From positions 116,995,888 to 117,059,887 of the forward strand of contig NC_081181.1 of the NCBI RefSeq assembly GCF_029867415.1: a DNA stretch of 64,000 nt. The letters run 5' to 3'. The position numbers were made by a program, and so were the translations under genes. Under the pieces are notes generated by a model. That model saw only the letters and a list, made by a program, of their open reading frames with translations. It was not told the DNA's origin and made no database searches. The DNA is from Vicia villosa (Eukaryota > Streptophyta > Magnoliopsida > Fabales > Fabaceae). Below are positions 55,753-64,000 of the stretch, in pieces; position 1 is the first letter of the stretch; the number at the start of each line of letters is the position of its first letter.

Positions 55753-56760
55753 CATGATGTAATAGACTTAAGAGATCGTGTCAAGCAGCCTTGGCCTTGC
55801 ACTAAAACCTTTAGCTGACTTTCTCCAAAATTTTGGCAATTGATAAGATGGAGTTGTTTTTGCATAGAGTACAGACAAAAGGGCGTTGTACTATGTTTCC
55901 AGCATGGCGCTTGAAGTTCCATTTGAGCATCAGAGGTTGATCCATTAGAATCTGAAATGCTTCTTAGAAACCTAGTTAATTGTAAGTTTAATGATCATGC
56001 ACGCTTAAGCAAATGTTAGAATACCCTATTGTTCTTTAAGTACTTTGTTATCATCAAAATCCAAGGAGTATGAACATATTTTGCTCCAATAAAACCTTCG
56101 ATAGAATCAGATCTAGAGTTATTACACTGACTTATCCCCAACCAAAAAGAAAGCTTTTACCTGATATGATTAGAGATTTTCCAGGATAATCTCAATAACC
56201 AAATAGGACCTTTTCCGGCAAAGTTATAGAACAAATCAGAGACTTTAAGACTAGTTAACCTCAAGAACCAAACTCAATTTCCCAAGAATATCACACTCTT
56301 GAAAGTAATAAAAACAACACGACACCAATACAATTTCTTCCCCTAAGTAATTTTCATTGAAAGACACTAAGGCAACTTAGGTGAAAAGAAAAATATTTTA
56401 GAGAGTGAGAGAGAAGAGATAAATTTCAAAGAAATAGACAAATTCTCAATTCAAGTGTGAAATGAGGAGAGGAGGTGCCTCTTTTATATAGGAGAAAAGA
56501 AAGTTAAAAAAGTAAATGACCCATGAACAATATTAATGGTCCAATCATTTGGGTCCTTATTCAAATTGATTGGATAACCTAAATAATTAATTACAATTGA
56601 CCATTTATGAATGTTTGGATAAAAAGTCATTGTCAATCATAATATACTAAAACAATCCATTATATAATTGATTTTGCCTCTTCCAATCGATTGGCTTAAG
56701 GTCCCAATCAATTGGATGGTTCAAAATATGCTTCAAATAAAGCTGATAGTTTTCTAATTA
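55753..56760. other. Intergenic DNA, no gene seen
   Basis: AT-rich with scattered ATTGATTGG-type motifs in 56520-56720. It may include the outer edge of the gypsy LTR that follows. No frame is supported. Confidence 0.4.
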
Positions 56761-56764
56761 ACTG

Positions 56765-58160
56765 GCTAAGGCTTGTGATAAGGGCCAAAGAAGAGTAGAT
56801 TTATACGTTAAAAATGAGAACTTATTGAACTTTGACTATAAATTTCTTAAGAAAAATCCTCTACTAGTGATAAGATTTGGTTTTAAGTGTGTTAACCACC
56901 TTTTTGTAGAATGTAAAGGTTTTTATATAGGTACTTTGGCCCTGGAAGAAAGCTGGTCTCACAAAAGAGATGAAAACGAAAAATAAGCTCGCCATATGAG
57001 CCTCAAGCGGAACCTAGGCGAGCTTGCCCAACAAGCTAATAGTGAGGCTCAGGCGACAAGAAATCGAAATTCTCCAGAAAGAAAAAGCTTCATGCTCGCC
57101 CAACGAGACTGCAGGGAGGAAGCTTTCCCAGCGAGCAGCATACGTAGCAAAACAAAAAGTTCCCAGAAGCAAAACTCTCCCTCCTTTCCCATCGAGGTAG
57201 TAGTCAGAAATTTCTCCGAGCAAGCCATTTGCTCGTAAGGTGGGACAAGGCAGTTTGGGGCTGCTGAGCTGGCAGAAACTTAAGTTTGAAGAAAAGGATC
57301 TCGGCTGGTGAGGCAACAGCTTGCCATGCGAAAGCACCAGGGCACCACTTCTATAAATAGAGGCAGAAACATAATAATTGGATCATCTTTGGTATAAACC
57401 AATACCATAGCAATAGAATAGACAGTAAGAGAGAATGTTTAAAGGATACGAGCTGGATATGCATCAAATATCGGGAAATCACTATAGATGCTCATTCATC
57501 TCTATTCTTCCATTTTGTATCAAGCTACCATGATGATGGATAGCTAATTCCTCTCTTTTGTTAGGATTGGATATAATTCACTGTAATAGTATGTACATTT
57601 ATTGATTATAGTATTATATATAATCTCTTTATTCATACTTATCGATGTTATCTTTGTTTTACCGTTTAATTTCATAGATTGGAATTTTCATTGATTAATA
57701 CGGTTCGAATCTTGATCTAAGATAACAATCTCTTAAAACTCTATTTCTAAGACATAAACTTAGGGTTAAACATTCACTTTAAAGTATCAGATCTTAATGC
57801 TGCTTGATTTTTTGATAGATTGAGAAATCGTCGATTAAATAATTCAAAATAAATCTTATCAAGAGTTAAGACATTAATACTGTTGTGAGTAATATGTGAG
57901 GATGATAATGAATATTTAGAATATTTATAAGTGATCGATAGACCACATAAGTATTTGGTGGATGAAACCAATCCCAACAAGTTGTCATATCTCTAAAATT
58001 TATCTATTAATTACCGTTTTTACTTTTTAGTATTTTTATGATAAAAACAAACTTCCGATTATCAACTTAAAACCTATTAATTGTTGAACGACAGTAATAT
58101 CGCACCAGTCCTTGTTGATACAATAACAAAAATACTTACTTTTGATTACTGAACATCAAA
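56765..58160 (+). repeat. Probable 5' LTR of a decayed gypsy element
   Basis: Contains a TATA box (TATAAATA at about 57352) and ends near TCGCACCAGTCCTTGTTGATAC followed by GATTACTGAACA, resembling the terminal region of Athila-branch LTRs. The PBS expected just beyond is not recognisable. No matching 3' LTR lies in the window, so both boundaries are approximate. Confidence 0.45.
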
Positions 58161-58311
58161 ATATTAATTGTTTTTTTATCCTGAGATCGAAAGAATAGCA
58201 AGAATAAACAACAACAACATAACTTGAAAGAGAAAACTACTAGCCAAACAAATAAGCCAACAAGAAGGAACTTCTGCTTCAAATTCTTCGGAATCTCCAA
58301 AACCAAAAATC

Positions 58312-59580
58312 ATGGCTGACCATAAAGAGAACAATTACAATCTCAACAATAATAACAATGTCAACAACAACAACAACCACTGATTCAGAAGTTGGTAGAA
58401 TGCCTTGTCATCATTGCCCATGAAGATAGGCTCATATGGCTAGAACTCCAACAAATACGAGGCTAACACAGATGTAGACAAGATTGCTTCAAATTATTTA
58501 TGTGAATCCTTTCGCTAGTCTAGATCATGAAGATCCCTACACTTACCTCACCAAATTCTATAAGTTAGTCGGTACGCTTGGAGCTTCAGAAGCATATGAG
58601 GAAGTTGTATTTATTAGAATCTTTCCTCATATTTTGATCGGTAAAGCAAATGATTGGTATTTGGATCAACTCGTTTAAACTATGAGCAACTGGAACATTC
58701 TTGAAGAAAATTTTCTTAATAGGTTTTTCCCACACAACAGATTCATGGATGCTAAAGTCGTGATCACCACAATTTCTCAAGGTTCAACATAAATGTTTTG
58801 TGAAGTGTGGGAGCATTACAAGCCTATGGACTTCAACCATAGCCCAAAATTTTGTTAGATGCAACTGTGGGTGGTTCCTTGATGTCCAAAAGTGCAGAAG
58901 AAGCAATATCTATCATTGATCGAATGACACTCAACTATCACCAAGTTCAATATAACAGAGGTTCGACACAAAGGAAACTTAGAATACTTGAATTGGGAAT
59001 GAATGATGCAATTTTGGCTCGTAATAAGTTGCTTACTCAACTGTGGAGGAACTTACCAAGAAATTATCAAAACTTCCACAATAGTTTAAGGAAATACAAG
59101 AAGTAACTGTTAAACCTCAACATGTCACATTTTGAGAACTTTACACGGGTGACCATCCAAATGGTTTTGTCCTCCAACTAATGAAGAAGTAAACTATATG
59201 GGAAATCAGCAGCAAAGGTAAGCACCGTACCAAGGTAACCAAGGTTATCCACGCAGAAACAACATAGACTATGACTAAGGTTGAAGGCAAGATGCAGGAC
59301 CTTCAAATAGGCGTAATCCATATCAAAACTTCAATCAGAATCATTCTCAACTAGACAGAACTTCAAATTTGGAAGCTACATTGAATCAGTTTATGCAATT
59401 GTCTATTGAAAATTAGAAAAATATCGATGCTTTGATCAAAAATCTTGAACACATGTAGGGCAGGTTGCAAAATAGTTGGTTGAACAACAAAGGGGAACAT
59501 TCACTGCCAACACCCACACAAATCCCAAACAATATTGTATGTCAATAACAACAAGGAGTGGGAGAGTGATTAAAATAGGA
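58312..59580 (+). pseudogene. Gypsy gag remnant
   Basis: Begins MADHKENNYNLNN with an Asn-rich stretch that soon stops. From 58484 a retrotransposon gag domain is readable with many stops: NPFASLDHEDPYTYLTKFYKL, then KANDWYL and, in the next frame segment, NFLNRFFP. The translation remains gag-like to about 59110, then Gln/Asn-rich. Confidence 0.75.
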
Positions 59581-59589
59581 GGTGGTGAG

Positions 59590-61297
59590 AATGCTAAAAA
59601 AGATAGAGTTGTTGTTTAATCAAGAGAAAAATAAGTGGGAGAACAAGAAGATAGTGAAATGGAAGTAGAGGAAAATAATAATGAGGAAGAATTAGTTGAA
59701 AATGCAAATGAGAGAAAAAGAAGAAAATGAAAGAAAAGTGAATGGTGAGCAGAAGATGAAAAATCAGAAAACCAGAGAAGAGAAAGGAAAAATAATCAAA
59801 TTGTCGATTCAGCACATACCGTATCCTCATGCACATACCAAGAAAAATAAAGAAAGGCAATATGAAAGGTTCTTGGACATCTTCAAGCGGTTAAAAATAA
59901 ACATTTCATTCGCTGAAGTGCTAGAAAGATGCCCACATATGCCAAATTCATGAAGGAGATCCTCACGAAGAAAATAAGGTATACAGATGAATAAACCATT
60001 CATTTAGATGCAAGTTCTAGCGCAATTATTCAAAGAACCCTTCCGCAAAAAGAGAAAGATCCTGGGAAAGTTATGTTATATGTCACAATAGGAAACATAA
60101 ACGTTATCATGATTCAAGCATAAATCTCATACCATTATCAGTGATAAGGAGGATAAGTGATATGTATATGAAGAATACAAAGATGATGCTACAGTTAGCC
60201 AACAAATTCATCACCCGTTTGTCTAGCATATCAGAAGATGTTTTGGTAAAGGTGGGCAAGTTTTTATTTCCAATTGAATGATTTTATGGTAATGGATATT
60301 GAAGAGGATGATGATGTACCTCTAATTTTGGTGCGGCCTTTCATGAAAGCCACAAGAATGATGATTGATATTGATAATGGTTTGATCAATGTCCGAGTAC
60401 AAGGCGAAGAGGTGAGCTTCAATCACTTTGAAGCCATGAAACACTCAAAAGACAAAGGAGTCTCTTTAAAATTGGATGCCACTAATGAAGCCATCGTGGA
60501 TGTGCGGAAGCAAGTACACATACCGACTCTTTTGGAAAGAGCTCTTACATATGCATTTCACGTCCTCAATGCAGATGAAGAAAAGGAAATTGAAAATTGT
60601 TTTAAATAACTTGATTCATTAAAAGAAGTTCATAAAAAATAAACAAGGATTGAAGAGTTACAAGATGAACCAAAGAAAGATGAACCAAACTTGAGTTGGA
60701 AATGTTGCCATCCCATTTGAAGTATGTTTTCCTTGAAGAAGGAAGTAACAAACCTATCATCATAAGCAATTCATTATCCTCACAGGAAGACCAAAAGTTG
60801 ATTCAGGTTCTAAAAGAAAATAAGAAATCAATAGGTTAGGTATTATAGGATTTAAAGGGCATTATCCCGTCAAACTGTATGCACAAGATTGTGATGGAAG
60901 AGAATTTTAAACTGGTAGCTTAACCTCGGCGGAGGTTAAACCCGACCATGATAGAAGTGGTACGAAAGGAGGTAATGAAAGTTTTAGAAGCTGGCATGAT
61001 TTATCCTAATCTTAGATAGCACCTGGGTGAGTCTCGTCCAGGTGGTTCTAAAGAAATTAGGCATGATGATAGTAAAAAATGACAAGAACAAATTAGTTTC
61101 AACAAGGATTGTGACAGGATGGATAATGTGTATTGACTACAGAAGGATTAATCAAGCAACCAAAAAAATCATTTTCTCTTACCATTCATGGACCGGGTGT
61201 TGGAAACCTTTTCAGGTCAACAATTTTATTTTTTCTTAGATGACTATTCTGAATAAACTAGATTACCGTCAATCCAGAAGATTATGAGAAAACAGCC
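59590..61297 (+). pseudogene. Gypsy protease and N-terminal RT remnant
   Basis: 60274-60609 reads as the C-terminal part of a retroviral-type aspartic protease (DFMVMDIEEDDDVPLILVR, then IDIDNG) and a linker. The RT begins near 61027 with CIDYRRINQATKK and is cut at 61297 by the solo LTR. Stops and frameshifts are frequent. Glu/Lys-rich sequence at 59590-59960 is the gag-protease linker. Confidence 0.75.
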
Positions 61298-62366
61298 TGA
61301 AATTCTTGTACTAGCAATACAAATGGTAAGACAAATGTCTCAAAACAAATCACCTGCTGACAGAAAACACTTTCTAAAATAGGAGATTATGCAGAAATTA
61401 AATTGTAGAAAGATAAACAACACAATCAATTGTTAACCCAGTTCGGTGCAACATCACCTATTCTGGGGGCTACCAAGCCAGGAAGGAAATTCACTATGAT
61501 AATATTAGTTTAAAGCCTAAACAGTCCCAGTTTACAACTTCTCGCCTAATCACTACCTTGTGGGACTTCTACCTAGAACCCTCTAGATATAAGATCTCCC
61601 TCTCACTTACTACAACCAATCACCTCAGTGATAAAACCAATCACAGTCCTAGTGAATAGAACTAGAGAACCAAATATAAGATTACACTTCCAATAAATAA
61701 AACTTAGTCTTTCTTAAAAGCTTCAACTAAGAACAATACTCAACTATTTTGCTTAATAGCTTCAAGAGTGAGAATAATCAGTCTACCTCAATGTATCAGA
61801 AGATACATGAGTGACATACAAAGAAAAACACAAAAACCTTAAAAGAATCCCAGAACCCTTATTTTGCACCCACTATTTCTTGTTGTGAATGCTTGCTAGT
61901 TTAGGTCTAGCAAGTCCTTATTTATAGACTCTTGCAGTATAGGCTTGGACTCTTGAATCAAATTCAATCTTCTCCTTTTGAATCAGCTGCAGATCTTCAA
62001 ACAAAATACGAACAAATCAAATCAAATAAAATCCAAGTTTCCTAAAAAGTCTCCAAGATTCTTTTTAAGAAACCAAATTAAATATGCACTGTCCCTAAAA
62101 AATCCTTGATTGGATGCGCCTGTATGAGCACTAGAGTCCTCCAGAATCTCATATTTTTCAATCAAATCTTCAATGAATTAAATCAACAGTACTGTCAAGA
62201 TGTTCTAGTATAACATTTCACAACATGTGGCAGAACATCTATAAAAACACATGACAATAGAACCTCTCATGACAATTGGTCAAGATGTTACAACATCTTG
62301 CTCAATATTAGATAAGAACCATATTTTAGCAAAATTTATGCCAACCATAAAACCATGGATCTAACA
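61298..62366. mobile_element. Solo LTR (copia-type) inside the gypsy RT
   Basis: A 1069-bp sequence starting TGAAATTCTTG and ending GGATCTAACA, flanked by a perfect 5-bp TSD cagcc (61293-61297 and 62367-62371). The interrupted RT reading resumes in frame immediately after. The interior (GTTAACCCAGTTCGGTGCAA, ACTACCTTGTGGGACTTC) resembles SIRE-type copia LTRs but is not the same family as the LTR at 11536. A single LTR with TSD implies unequal recombination removed the interior. Confidence 0.87.
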
Positions 62367-63245
62367 CAGCCTTCACAGGTCCCTTCGGTGTCTTTGCATA
62401 CAGACTGATGCCATTCAGATTATGTAATGCACCGACAACATTTCAATGGTGTAAGCGAGCATTCTTCTCGATATAATTGAGAAATGCATTGATTTTTTCA
62501 TGAAAGACTTCTCTGTATTTGGATCCTCATTTGAGTTATGTCTGAATAACTTGGACATCATACTGAAGTGGTGAGTGGAAACAAATCTAGTGTTAAACTG
62601 AGAGAAGTGTAACATCATGGTGATTGAAGATATCGTACTTGGGCATAAAATTTTCTCTAAAGGCATTGAAGTTGACAAAGCAAAAGTAGATGGAATTGAA
62701 AAAGTCCCACCACCATTAAATGTTAAGGGAATCAGAGTTTTCTTGGCCATGTCTTATTCTACAAGAGATTTATTAAAGATTTCTCGAAGACTGCAAAACC
62801 GTTAAGCAACTTGCTCAACAAAGAAAAGCCTTTTAATTTTGATAATGCTTGTAAGAAAAATTGATAATTGCACCCACAATCACATCGCTCAATTGGAAAC
62901 TCGGTTTTAAACATGTGTGACGCGAGTGATTATGCAGTTAGTGCAGTTTTAAGGTAGAGGAAGAATAAAAAATATCATGTCACACATTATGCAAGCAAAA
63001 TCTTGAGTGATGCACAAGTGAATTATGCGACTACGGAAAAAGAGTTGCTTGCAATAATGTATGCATTCGAGAAATTTCGATCTAACCTAATTGGTTCAAA
63101 AGTTATTTGTTATACTGACCATGCAGCGATCAAATATTTGATCACCAAAGCTGGTTTAAAGCCTAGACTAGTCAAATGGATGTTTCTGTTACAAGAATTT
63201 GATTTGGAAATCAAAGACAAGACAAGAATGAAAAACTTGGTATAG
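62367..63245 (+). pseudogene. Gypsy RT C-terminal part and RNase H remnant
   Basis: From 62367 the RT continues (GPFGVFAYRLMPF, then LCNAP) with stops to about 62800. A frame at 63003-63245 is clear RNase H of the Athila branch ([19 protein letters not shown], then [11 protein letters not shown] and [11 protein letters not shown]). It ends at 63245, where a foldback element begins. The integrase and 3' LTR are not seen in the window. Confidence 0.85.
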
Positions 63246-63248
63246 TTT

Positions 63249-63625
63249 GAAATTAAAACACCAAATTGCCATAGTTTGATTTTTTTTCCTAAGATACCAC
63301 TCTTTACTCTAACGCACGACCATTGATTAGACAGGCGGAAACATTAAATTTTTCTCTTTCTAGACTCAGTCATCCATTAGCCAAGCGCATGAAGGAGGTT
63401 TTTTATTTTCTTGTTTTTTATTATTTATCCATTGAAATTGTTTATCACTTTTTTTATTTTCTGAAGAAAAAAAAACTCTTCATACGCTCGGCCAATGGAT
63501 GACCGAGTCTAAAAAAAATTATTTAATATTTTCGATCGTCCAATCAATGGCCGTGCATGAAAATAAAAAATGACATCTTTAAAAGAAAAAAAATTCAAAC
63601 GGTGACAATTTGGTGTTTTAATTCC
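63249..63625. mobile_element. Palindromic foldback MITE truncating the gypsy element
   Basis: Left GAAATTAAAACACCAAATTG and right CAATTTGGTGTTTTAATTCCC are inverted ends. The arms pair over about 150 bp (for example GCACGACCATTGATTAGAC against GTCCAATCAATGGCCGTGC, and GACTCAGTCATCC against GGATGACCGAGTC). 377 bp, non-coding. Confidence 0.8.
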
Positions 63626-64000
63626 CAAAAAAAAAAAAATGGCATTCCAGTAAAAAAATCTGCATTTCTCTTCCAATGATAAACCTAAACTCTCATAGTA
63701 CCGTAGCTGTCTTGCCTTATTTAGTTGAAAATTGATGAAGCTATAAACCCAATTCCATTCCCCACTTGAGTCATGAAATCGCTTTCAATTTCACTATCTG
63801 CCGATGAGACAAGTCATCCAGCTAGCACCTAGAAGGGGGGTTGTGGGACCATATTTTAATGCAGATGAGTCACCAAATTTGAATTACATGATTCTCCAAG
63901 AAACTTCATGCAATGATACAATGTTAGTTCCGAAAAGAATGGTCCTGCAATGCATTTTTGGTATCCATAATATTAGGTAGTTTATATGAAATTAGTAATG
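63626..64000. other. Unassigned DNA at the window end
   Basis: A poly-A stretch followed by ordinary-composition sequence. I see no intact frame. It could be the continuation of the truncated gypsy element, but no pol motif is readable. Confidence 0.35.

Noticed and set aside
57014..57337. 107-codon frame on the minus strand within the gypsy LTR.
   Set aside because: It lies inside a probable LTR, opposite the element's reading direction, and matches nothing I recognise.

Overview
The window is plant nuclear DNA. It is AT-rich, with large intron-split genes, LTR retrotransposons, MITEs and long AT microsatellites. The types of Copia (Sirevirus/SIRE-like) and Ty3/gypsy (Athila-branch) elements suggest a legume, probably of the temperate galegoid group; that placement is inference, because no species-diagnostic locus is present.

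Three ordinary host genes can be read in full. (1) HGL1-type heteroglycan/alpha-glucosidase (GH31) is on the minus strand, 9256 down to 1. It has 22 coding exons and 988 codons, and its stop codon is the first three bases of the window. (2) A RECQL2-type RecQ DNA helicase is on the plus strand, 23804-37176, with 20 coding exons and 701 residues. (3) An intronless F-box/kelch gene of the KUF1/SKIP25 type is on the plus strand, 53312-54460, 382 residues. In Arabidopsis RECQL2 (At1g31360) and KUF1/SKIP25 (At1g31350) are neighbours. Genes 2 and 3 therefore look like an ancient gene pair now separated by about 16 kb of transposon DNA.

The rest is layered mobile DNA. Several insertions can be proven by exact target-site duplications (TSDs). 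They are: a non-autonomous hAT element in an HGL1 intron (1767-3039, 8-bp TSD); an essentially full-length but decayed Sirevirus with an env-like third gene (11536-22149, 5-bp TSD), which landed inside an older foldback element; an internally deleted Athila-type element (44254-49274, 5-bp TSD) that split a plant-mobile-domain pseudogene; a Tourist-like MITE (50382-50746, TAA TSD); a Mutator-like element (51158-52821, 9-bp TSD); and a solo LTR (61298-62366, 5-bp TSD) inside the RT region of a decayed gypsy element (about 56.8-63.25 kb). Further foldback elements and MITEs lie in RECQL2 intron 4, between RECQL2 and the Athila-type element, and at 63.25-63.63 kb.

The most unusual object is the Mutator-like element at 51158-52821. 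It has intact 9-bp TSDs and carries ten or eleven copies of a 20-bp imperfect palindrome (TTCGGAAGTTCATTTCCGAA and variants). These are clustered near both ends and in a 5'-leader intron at a recurring pitch of about 38-39 bp, and none lies in a coding exon. It also carries a small spliced gene (98 aa, no recognised domain, no transposase). A related GAGATGCATCTC palindrome recurs at the plant-mobile-domain locus 8 kb upstream.
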